Shown: in pieces, positions 42,855 to 52,699 of the stretch | How positions within the stretch are numbered: position 1 is the first letter of the stretch | How the letters are laid out: the number at the start of each line of letters is the position of its first letter | Origin: Insolitispirillum peregrinum | Lineage (GTDB): Bacteria > Pseudomonadota > Alphaproteobacteria > Rhodospirillales > Rhodospirillaceae | Reading direction: 5' to 3' | Length of the DNA stretch: 64,000 bases | Assembly: GCF_900156605.1 (NCBI RefSeq) | Contig: NZ_FTOA01000006.1 | Span: 248,001 to 312,000 of the forward strand | Notes under the pieces: generated by a model | Told to the model about the DNA's origin: nothing | The model's input: only the letters and a program-made list of their open reading frames with translations | The model's database searches: none | Position numbers and translations under genes: made by a program

Positions 42855-45299
42855 ATGGGGAACGGCACAATGGCGGCGCAGCGGTGGCTGCGTGGAACGG
42901 CGGTTGGGGTGTGTGTGGCGCTGGTGCCCTCATGGGGCTGGGCACAATCGGCGACCAGCGCGACGCCGAGCGGACTTTCAGCCCCCGCAGCCACCAGAGC
43001 CTACGCCGTGCCCGCCGGGTCGCTGGAATCGGTGTTGCTGTCGTTGGGTCAGCAAGGCGGGCTGCAAATCTTTTACCCCAGCAGCCTGACCGATGGCTTG
43101 ACCAGCAAGGGCGTGCAGGGAACGCTGTCGGCGGATCAGGCCCTGCAAGCGGCGTTGGCGGGCACCGGGCTGTCCTATCGCCAGCAGGCCGACGGCACGA
43201 TCACCGTTTTTGAAACGCCTGCCGGGGGGCAGGGCAGTGGCACCCAACTGGCCCCGATCACGGTGGTGGGCAATACGGCGCAAAGCGCCAGCGGCCCGGT
43301 GGAGGGTTATGTTGCCACCCGTGCCACCACCGCCAGCAAGGCCGATATCCCCTTGAGCGAAACGCCGCGCTCGGTATCGGTGGTGACCGCTGACCTGATT
43401 CAGGATACCGGGGCCTCGTCGATGGCCGACAGTCTGGGCTATACCGCCTCGGTCCTCAGCCAGCCGAGCGGTTTCAGCCGTCTGGCCGATGACTTTATGG
43501 TGCGCGGCTTCAACATCGCCAGCGGCAACAGCGGGATGCTGCGCGACGGCATGAAGCTGCAATCCAACGTCTATGACGGCGGTCAGGAACCCTATGGACT
43601 GGAGCGGGTCGAGGTCCTGCGCGGGGCGGCTTCGGTGCTGTACGGGCAGATGGGGCCGGGCGGGCTGATCAACGCCGTCTCCAAAAAGCCGACCCTTGAG
43701 CCCCGGCACGAGGTGGCGCTGGAATGGGGATCGCATGAATGGAAACAGGCGGCCACCGACCACAGCGGAGCCATTGACCCGGACGGTGTGTGGTCCTATC
43801 GCCTGGTGGCCTTGAACCGCGAGGCCAACAGCGCGGTGAACCTCGTGCAAGATGATAAGCTGTATCTGGCTCCATCGGTGCGCTTTGCGCCCAATGAAGA
43901 CTTTTCGCTGACCGTGCAGGCCAGCCATCAAGAGATCGACAGCCGCTTTGCGCCGCCGTTGCCGGTGGCCGGAACCCTGTCGGCGGCGACGGGGAATGGC
44001 CAGTTTTCCAGCTCCAGCTTTCTGGGCGACCCGGACTTTGACCGCTATGAGTCCACCGCCGACACCGTTGGCTACGCGCTGGACTGGGAATTTTCCGACG
44101 GCCTGACCCTGCGCCACAGCGGGCGATACTATGAATCGTCGGTTGACTGGGATTACATGCAGATCGGCGACTTTGTGGCTGCCAACACCATCGCCCGGCG
44201 GGCCAGCGTGCGCCACGAAGAGTCCTATGGCGTGACCTCTGACACCTCGGTGCAGGCCAAATTTGCCACCGGGCCGGTGGATCATACGCTGGTTGGCGGG
44301 GTGGATGTCTATCATTCCAGCTATGACAGCAACCGTTTCCGCAGTGGCGTTGGGCTGTTCAATGTCTCGACCCTGACCTATACCACGCTGCCCAACGTCA
44401 GTTACGCCGCCAACTTTGGCTCGCTGACCGAACAAACCCAGCTTGGGGTCTATGTTCAGGATCAGTTGAAGATTGATGATCACTGGATTGTGCTGCTGGG
44501 CGGGCGGCAGGACTGGGCCGACAGTTCGGTGGTCAGCTATCGCACCAATGCCCATAATGGCACGATGGACCAGGCGTTCAGCGGTAACGCTGGCCTGCTG
44601 TATCAGTTTGACTTTGGCCTGTCGCCCTATGTCAGCTACAGCCAGTCGTTTGCCCCCCAGTCGGGCACCGATGCGGCTGGCAATGCCTTTGACCCCACCC
44701 TTGGCGAGCAGGTCGAGGTCGGTGTTCACTATCAGCCGCCGGGGACGGAAACCATCGTCAGCGCCGCAGTGTACCGGCTGACGCAAACCAACAGCCTGAC
44801 CACCGACCCGTCGAATTCGTCCTATTCGGTGCAGACCGGGGAAACCCGCTCGCAAGGGGTGGAGCTGGAAGCCCGCACCCAGTTGAACGATCTGGGGCTG
44901 GTGGCCAGCTATGCCTATACGGATGCACGCATCATCGACAGCAATACGGCGGGCGAGCCGGGGTCGCGGGTGTCGGGCGTGCCGCTGAACACCTTTGCCC
45001 TGTGGGCCGATTATCGCACCGACAGTCTGGGCATCAAGGGGCTGCGGGTCGGTGGCGGGGTGCGCTATCAGGATGCGGCCAATATCATCGGCACCACGGT
45101 GGATACCAAGAGCCGGGCGCTTTATGACGCCATGATCAGCTATGATCTGGCAACCCTGTCGCCGTCGCTGGACGGTGCGGTCTGGACCATCAACGCCCGC
45201 AACCTGCTGGATGAGAAATACGTCAACTGCGTGGCGGTCGATGGCTGCCGCTATGGTGATCCGCGCACCATCATCGGCAATGTCACCTATCGCTGGTAA
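42855..45299 (+). CDS. TonB-dependent siderophore receptor with STN signalling domain
   Basis: 814 residues with a signal peptide (cleavage near SWGWAQ). The N-terminal STN domain is at about 50-122 (VPAGSLESVLLSLGQQGGLQ, then LSYRQQADGTITVF), which signals to FecR. The plug domain starts at about 170 (SETPRSVSVVTADLIQD), then VEVLRGAASVLYGQMGPGGL. The beta-barrel has a paired-Cys loop (YVNCVAVDGCRYGDPRT) and the C-terminal aromatic NVTYRW. It imports a ferric siderophore; which one is not readable. AGGA lies before ATG 42855. It probably belongs to the regulon of the upstream FecI. Confidence 0.95.
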   Translation: MGNGTMAAQRWLRGTAVGVCVALVPSWGWAQSATSATPSGLSAPAATRAYAVPAGSLESVLLSLGQQGGLQIFYPSSLTDGLTSKGVQGTLSADQALQAALAGTGLSYRQQADGTITVFETPAGGQGSGTQLAPITVVGNTAQSASGPVEGYVATRATTASKADIPLSETPRSVSVVTADLIQDTGASSMADSLGYTASVLSQPSGFSRLADDFMVRGFNIASGNSGMLRDGMKLQSNVYDGGQEPYGLERVEVLRGAASVLYGQMGPGGLINAVSKKPTLEPRHEVALEWGSHEWKQAATDHSGAIDPDGVWSYRLVALNREANSAVNLVQDDKLYLAPSVRFAPNEDFSLTVQASHQEIDSRFAPPLPVAGTLSAATGNGQFSSSSFLGDPDFDRYESTADTVGYALDWEFSDGLTLRHSGRYYESSVDWDYMQIGDFVAANTIARRASVRHEESYGVTSDTSVQAKFATGPVDHTLVGGVDVYHSSYDSNRFRSGVGLFNVSTLTYTTLPNVSYAANFGSLTEQTQLGVYVQDQLKIDDHWIVLLGGRQDWADSSVVSYRTNAHNGTMDQAFSGNAGLLYQFDFGLSPYVSYSQSFAPQSGTDAAGNAFDPTLGEQVEVGVHYQPPGTETIVSAAVYRLTQTNSLTTDPSNSSYSVQTGETRSQGVELEARTQLNDLGLVASYAYTDARIIDSNTAGEPGSRVSGVPLNTFALWADYRTDSLGIKGLRVGGGVRYQDAANIIGTTVDTKSRALYDAMISYDLATLSPSLDGAVWTINARNLLDEKYVNCVAVDGCRYGDPRTIIGNVTYRW

Positions 45300-45312
45300 G
45301 GGCGTGAGCGGG

Positions 45313-45618
45313 ATGACGGCACCGGTGGAGCGGGTGGCGGTGCGCGGTCTGGCTGCCGTGGTTGGCGGCTGGCTGGCCACCAGCGGCTATGCGCAGGGGC
45401 TGGCGGTGAGTGCGGTGGCGCTGGGGGCGGCACCGTCCTCGGCGGCGATGGCCGTCACCCTGACCGCCTGTCTGGTCTATGGGCTGGCGCTGTTGTGGGC
45501 CTTTGCGGCTCGCAGCGTCTGGCGGGCGTGGGGCGGCGTGCTGGCGGTTTATGGCGCCGGACTGCTGCTGGCCCATGCGGTGCCGGTGGTTTCGGGATGG
45601 CTGGAGGCGAGCTTATGA
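45313..45618 (+). CDS. DUF3649 small membrane protein of iron-uptake operons
   Basis: 101 residues from ATG 45313 (GTG 45304 is also in frame). Three hydrophobic helices are visible: AVRGLAAVVGGWLATSGYA, VTLTACLVYGLALLWAFAA and GGVLAVYGAGLLLAHAVPVV. The pattern AxxxxxYGLALLWAFAxRS matches DUF3649 proteins found beside TonB receptors and PepSY proteins. It starts 13 bp after the receptor stop and overlaps the PepSY gene by ATGA, so the three are cotranscribed. The molecular role is unknown. Confidence 0.85.
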   Translation: MTAPVERVAVRGLAAVVGGWLATSGYAQGLAVSAVALGAAPSSAAMAVTLTACLVYGLALLWAFAARSVWRAWGGVLAVYGAGLLLAHAVPVVSGWLEASL

Positions 45619-47372
45619 CCTCGGCGGCTCCTTCGCTCACCCGGGTGATGGCCTGGCTGCATGGCTGGCTGGGGGTGGTGGCTGGCTGGCTGCTGTTTGC
45701 GGTGTTCGTCACCGGGACACTGGCGGTTTACGACGATGAAATTGATGCCTGGATGCAGCCCGAGCGTCCGGCGCTACAGGCTTTGGCCCACCCGGAGCAG
45801 ATTTCCATCGACCGGATCGCGGAAACCCTGCGCCGCGATCTGCCCGCCTCTGTCGATCAGTGGATCATCACCTTGCCCGGCGAGCGGCGGGATTTTGCCA
45901 CGGCGGCATGGTTTACCCCGGACGGTCAGTTCCAGTTGCGCCAGATCAATCCGATCAGCGGAGACTGGCTTGAGTCCCGCCAAACGGCGGGCGGGGATTT
46001 CTTTTTCCGCTTTCATTATCGCCTGTCGATGCCGGGGGTGTTCGGCAAGGCACTGATTGCGCTGGTCTCGGTGGTGATGCTCGCCGCCTTGCTGGCGGGG
46101 ATTGTCATTCACAAGCGTTTCTTCCGCGACATGGTGACCTTTCGCCCGCGCGCTGCCGAACGGCGGGTGTGGCTGGACGGGCATTTGCTGGTGGCGGTGC
46201 TGTTCCTGCCTTTTCACCTGCTGATCACCTATAGCGGTGTTGTGATGCTGTCGGATGCGGTCATGCCCAGCGGGGTGCAGGCGGCGTTTGCCGACAAGGG
46301 GGCGGGGTGGCGGGCGGGCTGGATGGCCGACCTGTATCCGCAAGGACCATTGCCCAGCCGGGCGGCGCTGGGCATTGCCGCTCCGCTGGTCCGTCTCGAC
46401 CCGTTGCTGGCTGCTGCCCGGCAGGCCGATGGCGGTCGTGTGCCGCGTCTGGTGATCATCGAAAATCCCGGCGATCAGGCGGCATTGGTGCAGATTCATC
46501 AAAGCTGGGACGGCCAGATCAACCGCGATCCCCAGATCCGGGTCCATGACGGTGTGAGCGGGCAATTGTTGACACTGCGGGATCAACAGCGCGGGCTGCA
46601 TCAGGCGTATACGGTGCTGGCGGGGCTGCACCGCATGGCGTTTGCCGATCCATGGCTGCGGGCGATGATGGCGCTGGGCGGGTTGGCCGGGGCGGTGATG
46701 ATCGCCAGCGGCCTGATCCTGTTTGCTCGCAAGACCAGCCGCAGCCAGCCCGACGGCAGCCGCAGCGCCCGTTTTGTGGCACGGGGTAACGTGGGAGCGC
46801 TGGCCGGATTGGCGGTGGCGGTGCTGGCGTTCCTGTGGAGCAACCGCCTGGTGCCGGTGGACTTGCCCGCCCGCCCATGGGCCGAGGTCGGTATCTTTGC
46901 CGCCGTTTGGCTGTTGACGGTGGTGCATGGCTGTGTGATGCCGTCAGTGGGGCGAGCATGGCGGCAGCAAGGGGCGGTGTTTGTACTGTTGGCGCTGGGG
47001 CTGCCGGTGGTGGACGGGATCAGCAGGCGAACCGGGGAGCTGGGCGGGGAACTGGCTGTCTTGCCGCTGGTAGCGGTGGGGTTCGGGGCGGTGGTCTTGG
47101 CGGTGATGATTGGCTGGCGACCGTCGCGGCTTGCCGTGCGCACGGTGCAAAAGGGCAGTTCTCCCCCCTTCTCCGTCACCCTCAAGCGGCGTCTGTTTGT
47201 CCTGTGGGGCACTGGGGGAACAATGATCCTGACCGGCTGCCTGTCGGGCTGGCCTGCCGCTCAGGGGGTGATGCTGTGGTCTTTGGTGTTGCCCCTACTG
47301 GCAGTGGTGTGGGCGGTTGCCCTCGGCCTGTGGCGCAATCCGTTGAAACGAGGTACGGTGCACGACGCTTGA
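45615..47372 (+). CDS. PepSY-associated membrane protein (iron-regulated), with DUF3325-like C-terminus
   Basis: 585 residues. The N-terminal membrane helix WLHGWLGVVAGWLLFAVFVTGTLAVY and the following TLAVYDDEIDAWMQPE are typical of PepSY-TM iron-regulated proteins. Further helices lie at about 140-165 (ALIALVSVVMLAALLAGIVI), 190-215 and 350-375. These proteins are thought to help reduce or release iron from siderophores at the inner membrane. The last about 85 residues (RRLFVLWGTGGTMILTGCLS and following) resemble DUF3325, normally a separate small protein in this operon, so a fusion is inferred. It overlaps the DUF3649 stop. Confidence 0.88.
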   Translation: MTSAAPSLTRVMAWLHGWLGVVAGWLLFAVFVTGTLAVYDDEIDAWMQPERPALQALAHPEQISIDRIAETLRRDLPASVDQWIITLPGERRDFATAAWFTPDGQFQLRQINPISGDWLESRQTAGGDFFFRFHYRLSMPGVFGKALIALVSVVMLAALLAGIVIHKRFFRDMVTFRPRAAERRVWLDGHLLVAVLFLPFHLLITYSGVVMLSDAVMPSGVQAAFADKGAGWRAGWMADLYPQGPLPSRAALGIAAPLVRLDPLLAAARQADGGRVPRLVIIENPGDQAALVQIHQSWDGQINRDPQIRVHDGVSGQLLTLRDQQRGLHQAYTVLAGLHRMAFADPWLRAMMALGGLAGAVMIASGLILFARKTSRSQPDGSRSARFVARGNVGALAGLAVAVLAFLWSNRLVPVDLPARPWAEVGIFAAVWLLTVVHGCVMPSVGRAWRQQGAVFVLLALGLPVVDGISRRTGELGGELAVLPLVAVGFGAVVLAVMIGWRPSRLAVRTVQKGSSPPFSVTLKRRLFVLWGTGGTMILTGCLSGWPAAQGVMLWSLVLPLLAVVWAVALGLWRNPLKRGTVHDA

Positions 47373-47395
47373 GGCCGGTGAGCGTGCAGCATCTG

Positions 47396-48424
47396 TTACC
47401 GCAGGTTCTGCTTCTGGTTGGGGCCTTCGCTGTCTCCTGTTGCTTCCCGTTGATCCCACAGGTGTTTGACCTCCAGAATGCGGGGGAGGATGGAGAGAAA
47501 GACCTCGATCATCTCCGGGTCAAAATGGCTTCCGGCGCTGTTCTCGATGGTTGAAACGGCACGATCAACTGGCCAGGCCTCCTTATAGGGCCGAACCATG
47601 GTCAGGGCATCGAACACATCGGCCAGAGCGACGATATGGGCCGCCCGGGGGATTTCTGTTCCGGCCAGTTTATGGGGATAGCCGCTGCCGTCCCACTTTT
47701 CATGGTGATACAGCGCGATTTCCGCCGCCAGCCGAAAGACCGGGGCATCGCTTTGGCTGAGGATGCGATAGCCGATCCGGGTGTGGGATTGCATCACCGC
47801 CCATTCGTCGCTGTCCAGCGGTCCGGGTTTGCGCAGGATGGATTCGGGAATACCGATCTTGCCGGTATCGTGCATCGGGGCCGCCAGTTCCATGGTGGCG
47901 CATTCGTGCGGGCCGTAGCCCATGGCTCCGGCGAGAATTTTTGCGTACGCCGCCATTCGCCAGATATGGACGCCGGTATCGGTGTCGTTGTAGTGGCCAG
48001 CGGTGCCCAGCATGAAGATGGAATCGCGATAGCTGCGTTCCAGTTGGGCCGCGCGGACCAGCGACAGGTGCGTGCGGACACGGGCCAGCACCACCGGCGG
48101 CGAGACCGGCTTGATGATGTAATCGACCGCCCCGACGGCAAAACCGGCGGTTTCGTCGCCTTCGGTCCCCATGCTGGTGACAAAAATGATCGGAATGTTT
48201 TCTGTCTGGGGATTGCTTTTCAGCAGTTTGCAGACGGTGTAGCCGTCCATGTCGGGCATCTGGACATCCAGCAGGATCAGGGCTGGTTGATGCCGTTCGA
48301 CTGCCGCAAAGGCTTCGCTGCCGTTGCGGGCAAAGACCAGTGGGTATTTGCCGGACAGGACTTGGCGCAGAGCTGCCAGATTTTGCGGCTCGTCATCGAC
48401 AATCAACAGGGGTCCATACGGCAT
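47396..48424 (-). CDS. Response regulator with HD-GYP phosphodiesterase domain
   Basis: 342 residues. Receiver domain 1-120 with the acidic pocket IVDDEPQN, phospho-acceptor D53 in LILLDVQMPDMDGY, and the lysine in YIIKPVSPP. The HD-GYP domain follows with the metal ligands AAPMHDTGKIGIPE (about 181-194) and YHHEKWDGSGYPHKLAGTEI. HD-GYP proteins usually hydrolyse cyclic di-GMP. All key residues appear present. It lies 62 bp downstream of the hybrid kinase gene on the same strand, so it is probably its output partner, and may control surface or biofilm traits. Confidence 0.95.
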   Translation of the reverse strand: MPYGPLLIVDDEPQNLAALRQVLSGKYPLVFARNGSEAFAAVERHQPALILLDVQMPDMDGYTVCKLLKSNPQTENIPIIFVTSMGTEGDETAGFAVGAVDYIIKPVSPPVVLARVRTHLSLVRAAQLERSYRDSIFMLGTAGHYNDTDTGVHIWRMAAYAKILAGAMGYGPHECATMELAAPMHDTGKIGIPESILRKPGPLDSDEWAVMQSHTRIGYRILSQSDAPVFRLAAEIALYHHEKWDGSGYPHKLAGTEIPRAAHIVALADVFDALTMVRPYKEAWPVDRAVSTIENSAGSHFDPEMIEVFLSILPRILEVKHLWDQREATGDSEGPNQKQNLR

Positions 48425-48486
48425 TCAGGTCTCTCCGGTGCAAGTCCAATAGCGCGATAAAGGGTGTCCTGCTTCTTTTGGAGGTA

Positions 48487-51400
48487 TCAATGCGTTGGGT
48501 ATCGATCTGGTCCTGATATTGTGGATGACGGTCCAGTCCGGTCTTTTTCCTGCCGTTCGAGGGCAGACAGCAGGGCCTTGATCGCTGCCTCTGCACCCCG
48601 GAAATCGAAGTCATCCACACAGTGCCGAATGGGGGCGAGTTGGGCGGCGGACAGGTGAGGGGCCAAGGCGTCAAGGGTCGGCTCTACGACATCGGGGCTA
48701 TCTCTTCGGCAGGCGGCCAGGGTGTATCCCAGAAGGCGAGAGAGCAATGGGAGGTCGTATTCTTCTGCCGGGCCACCTTCAATGGTAGCGGTTGGCTCAT
48801 GTTCTCCCGCATAAGCATTTATCGCAATCCGGGCCGCGTCAACCGCCCATCGTAACCGGTGGCTCGCTTCGACACGATTTCCCTGATCCAGAATGGCCCG
48901 CTCCAGCCCTTCGGCTTCGCGGGCAACGCGCGGCAAGGCCAGATTCCCGGCCGTCCCCTTTATTTTATGCGCCAATCGGACAATGTCATCGTCTTCCATC
49001 CCGTCCAGCTCAGTCATCGTGATGCTGTACTCGCGAATGAAGCCGCGCAGGTATTTGCGGAAGACCGTTTCATCTTTCCACAGCATCATGCCTCGCCGGA
49101 CATCAATGTCCATGGCGATCGCCGGGATCGCAGATGTGCCAACTGGCTGCCCCGGTTCCGGGCTGGCGTCTGATGGCGGAACAAGGCGGGGCTGGACCAG
49201 TCGGCCAACAACGGTGATCAGTTCATCGACATCGAACGGTTTGGCAACAAACGAGTCCATGCCCGCGGCATAGGCAGCCTCGCGGTGGACCTTAAAGGCC
49301 CCGGCGGTCAGGGCGATGATCGGAACATGGGCCAGACGGGGCATGGCACGGATATGGCGGGTTGCGGCATAACCGTCCATCACCGGCATCTGGACATCCA
49401 TCAGGATGGCATCGAACAGTGTGTCCCGCCCCTGCAACACGGCCAACGCCATGTGGCCATCATCGGCGAGGGTGACGTCTGCGCCTTCGCTTTCCAGAAT
49501 GCGTTTGGCGACCTCGCGGTTGATCTCGCTGTCGTCCACCACCAGAATGTCGACCCCGATCAATCGCCGGGGCGTGTCGCTGGTGATCAGGTCGCCGGGC
49601 AGCAGTCCCCGGCGGATTTTGGCTTCCTGCACGGCGTTATAAAGGCTGGAGCCGGTCACGGGTTTGCTGATCACCACATCGACGGCATCGACACCGGGCT
49701 GTTCCATCAACCGTTCCCGGTCAAAGGCGGTGGCCATGATGATGATCGGCAATTCGGTCGGGCCTTGATGGATCTGGCGCACTTTCCGGGCCGTGCTCAG
49801 GCCATCCAGGCCAGGCATGCGCCAGTCCAGCAGTAAAATGTCATAGGGGGGGGCGGTGTCTGCCTGTACCGCCTCCAGAACCTTGTCGCCGGATTCGACC
49901 ACCTCGACCTGCCAGCCCATGCTGGCGGCGGTGTTGGCCAGCATGGCTCGGGCGGTTTCCTGATCGTCGGCGATCAGAATGGTTTGATGCAGCATTTGCG
50001 GCGATGAACTGTGGAGAGGGTTGCTGCTTTCAAATTCCAGCTCGAAAAAGAACTCGCTGCCTTTTCCCGGCTCGCTGTGTACCTGCAGGCTTCCGCCCAT
50101 CAGTTCCACCAGCCGGCGGCTGATGCTCAGCCCCAGTCCGGTGCCGCCAAAGCTGCGGGTGGTGGTGCTGTCGGCCTGCGAAAATGCCTGAAAGATGGTG
50201 TCCTGTTTGTCTTTTGGAATGCCAATGCCGGTATCGCGGACGGCAAAGCGCAGGCGAACATTTTGTTCATCCTGCGGGGCATGCTTGGAATGGGTGATTT
50301 CCAGTGCCACTTCCCCCTGTTGGGTGAATTTGATGGCATTGCTGGTCAGGTTGATCAACACCTGCCCCAGTCGCAAGGGATCACCCTTGAGGAATTCGGC
50401 GCCCCGTGGTGACGGGCTGACAAGGACTTCGATCTGCTTGCTGCCGACCGCCGAGGACATGATTCCCGCCAGATTATCGAGCGTATCACTGAGGCGGAAC
50501 GGAATGCTTTCAACGTCCAGCCGGTGAGCCTCGATCTTGGAGAAGTCGAGAATATCGTTGATCACCCCCAGCAACGAGCGTCCTGCCTCGTGAACTTTGT
50601 GGACCATGGTGCTGGCGACAGGGGCCAGATTCTGCTGTTCCAGCAGATAGCACAACCCGAGGATGGCGTTCATCGGGGTGCGTATCTCATGGCTCATGTT
50701 GGCGAGGAAATCCGATTTCGCCTGCGTGGCCTTTTCGGCCAGGTCGCGGGTGAGGCGGAGTTCCTCTTCCCGTTGTTTGCGGTCGGTGATGTCAGAGACA
50801 AAGGCAACATGGAAATGGCGCATGGCCGAGATTTCGGTGTGCCCCAGAGCCAGATAAGCCTCGAATGACTCGCCATTTTTCCGGCGGATCAGGATTTCCC
50901 AGTCCGGGCGCAGGTCCAGCCAGTCGGTTTTCAGTGCCAGCGGGCCGAGCGTCCCATCTGCTGCCCTGATCTGCGCTCCTTCCAGCAGCATGGCGACGTT
51001 TTGCCCTACAATGTCTTCGGCCGCCCAGCCGAACAGCTTTTCTGCGGCGGGATTGAAGTTGCGCACAAGGCCGCGTTCATCAATGGTGACGATCCCGCTG
51101 GGAGCCGAGCGGACGATGGCTTCGACCTCGATGGTGGCCACCATCACCCGATGGGCAAGGGTATCGCGATGATCCCGTAGTTCCATCTCGCGCTGGAGCA
51201 CGGCGGATTTCATCGACTCAAAGGCTGAACGCAGAGCCAGCAGTTCAGCACCCTGGACCTCGGGCAGGGCCGTGTCATAGCGTCCGAGGGTGATGGCTTC
51301 GGCGGCTTCCTTCAATTGTTGTAACGGATGCAGGGCTTTCCGCACCACCCAGCCGATGAACAGCATGATGACGCCTGCCGCCGTGCTGATCAGGATCAGG

Positions 51401-52401
51401 GAAGAGCGGCGGCTGGCCTCAATCATTGGCTGAATGTGTGAATAGGGAAACTCGAACAGGACGATCAGATCATCGTCCTGTTCGCCCGGATTGATGTTCA
51501 CCCGGGCTGCGGCAACCCGCTGTTCCTTAAGGGCCTGTATCGGAAGCACCGTGCCGCCATTGCCCAGAGCCGGGATATCAAGGTCGCGGAATTCATCGCT
51601 CAGGCGGTAGGGATGACCAAACTCAAAGCCAAAGGCCTTTTGCGGGTCGGGATGAGACAGGAAATCGAGATCGGGGTTCAGCACATAGCCTTGCAGATCA
51701 CCGCGATATTTGGCCATCAAGGCCTGTGTCCATTGCCAGAATTCGGCATTGATCACCAGAATGCCGATCAGTTCGCCATCCTTGCTGATGACGGGCGTTG
51801 CCACCCGCACCATTGGGCGGGGAGGCATTTCAATCTGGTCGTGTTCACGATTGAGGGTGATCGGCGAGACATGGAACTGTCCGGCACGCAGGGTGATGGT
51901 TTCCCGGAAATAGTCGTTGTTGGCTTTACGTTGCAGATCGGCGGGTGGGGTGCGTGTTATTGTCCCGTTGCGCTGATCGACGCGGGCAATTTCCCGACCG
52001 CCATCGGCAATCCCGATCAGGCGAATCTGGCTATAGTCCTCGTGAGAGCGAATCAGGGCTTCAAAAATGGTGCTCAGGCGTCCCAACCATTCATCGGTGG
52101 TTTCGCCACGGATGGGGTCTACGCCGCCGTTGTGCAGGGTGCGGATGTACCCGGCGATCGGGGGAATGCCTCCCAGCATCACCAGATCATCGCGCATTCC
52201 CTTGAAGTGCTCTTCCAGCTGGACTTTGGCACTGCGGGTGGTCGAGGTCAGTTGTTGATCAAACAATTGACGCAGAACAGCTTCTTCACGCGAAACCGAA
52301 ATCCCGCTGACGGTCAGGGCCATGGCGACCACCAGCGCAAACGTCCCCATCAGGATGAGGGTTTGCAGTTTGGCCGATTTGATCTTTTGACGCAGTCCCA
52401 T
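48487..52401 (-). CDS. Hybrid sensor histidine kinase (Cache-HAMP-PAS-HisKA-HATPase-REC-REC-HPt)
   Basis: 1304 residues from ATG 52401 (AGAGG 6 bp upstream); ATG 52440 is an alternative. Order: membrane helix (TLILMGTFALVVAMALTV), a periplasmic Cache-like sensor of about 280 residues, second helix, HAMP, then PAS (IEAIVRSAPSGIVTIDERGL). HisKA has H571 in NMSHEIRTPMNAI. HATPase has FGGTGLGLSISRRL. REC1 has LLLDWRMPGLDG, REC2 has AILMDVQMPVMDGY, and the C-terminal HPt has AHKIKGTAGNLA. All phosphorelay residues are visible. It likely feeds the HD-GYP regulator next to it. The ligand is unknown. Confidence 0.95.
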   Translation of the reverse strand: MGLRQKIKSAKLQTLILMGTFALVVAMALTVSGISVSREEAVLRQLFDQQLTSTTRSAKVQLEEHFKGMRDDLVMLGGIPPIAGYIRTLHNGGVDPIRGETTDEWLGRLSTIFEALIRSHEDYSQIRLIGIADGGREIARVDQRNGTITRTPPADLQRKANNDYFRETITLRAGQFHVSPITLNREHDQIEMPPRPMVRVATPVISKDGELIGILVINAEFWQWTQALMAKYRGDLQGYVLNPDLDFLSHPDPQKAFGFEFGHPYRLSDEFRDLDIPALGNGGTVLPIQALKEQRVAAARVNINPGEQDDDLIVLFEFPYSHIQPMIEASRRSSLILISTAAGVIMLFIGWVVRKALHPLQQLKEAAEAITLGRYDTALPEVQGAELLALRSAFESMKSAVLQREMELRDHRDTLAHRVMVATIEVEAIVRSAPSGIVTIDERGLVRNFNPAAEKLFGWAAEDIVGQNVAMLLEGAQIRAADGTLGPLALKTDWLDLRPDWEILIRRKNGESFEAYLALGHTEISAMRHFHVAFVSDITDRKQREEELRLTRDLAEKATQAKSDFLANMSHEIRTPMNAILGLCYLLEQQNLAPVASTMVHKVHEAGRSLLGVINDILDFSKIEAHRLDVESIPFRLSDTLDNLAGIMSSAVGSKQIEVLVSPSPRGAEFLKGDPLRLGQVLINLTSNAIKFTQQGEVALEITHSKHAPQDEQNVRLRFAVRDTGIGIPKDKQDTIFQAFSQADSTTTRSFGGTGLGLSISRRLVELMGGSLQVHSEPGKGSEFFFELEFESSNPLHSSSPQMLHQTILIADDQETARAMLANTAASMGWQVEVVESGDKVLEAVQADTAPPYDILLLDWRMPGLDGLSTARKVRQIHQGPTELPIIIMATAFDRERLMEQPGVDAVDVVISKPVTGSSLYNAVQEAKIRRGLLPGDLITSDTPRRLIGVDILVVDDSEINREVAKRILESEGADVTLADDGHMALAVLQGRDTLFDAILMDVQMPVMDGYAATRHIRAMPRLAHVPIIALTAGAFKVHREAAYAAGMDSFVAKPFDVDELITVVGRLVQPRLVPPSDASPEPGQPVGTSAIPAIAMDIDVRRGMMLWKDETVFRKYLRGFIREYSITMTELDGMEDDDIVRLAHKIKGTAGNLALPRVAREAEGLERAILDQGNRVEASHRLRWAVDAARIAINAYAGEHEPTATIEGGPAEEYDLPLLSRLLGYTLAACRRDSPDVVEPTLDALAPHLSAAQLAPIRHCVDDFDFRGAEAAIKALLSALERQEKDRTGPSSTISGPDRYPTH

Positions 52402-52699
52402 CGTTGGCCTCTGCCCTGTTTTCAACAGAAAGGCATCCATGAGCACTCTGTCACAAAGATCAACCTTAAGGGATGGGGTGGTGCGATGTAAACAATCAGG
52501 GGTGATATGTCGCGGGGTAGAAATAATATCACAATGCAATGAAGACGATTTTATCATCAGGCGCAGCGTGCGTTAACCCTGTCAAGGCTCGCGGCTCTAT
52601 AAAAACGGGTATCTACTTTTTTAGGCAACCCTTTGATATTCTGTGACTCTGTTGCTCGTGGGGCGTGTTCCCGCGCGAGCACTCTTTCGGGGAAATTCC

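Noticed and set aside
42978-45380. 800-residue antisense frame under the TonB receptor gene
   Set aside because: High GC leaves long stop-free antisense frames. The composition is His/Gln/Gly-rich shadow sequence, and the sense frame is an unmistakable receptor.
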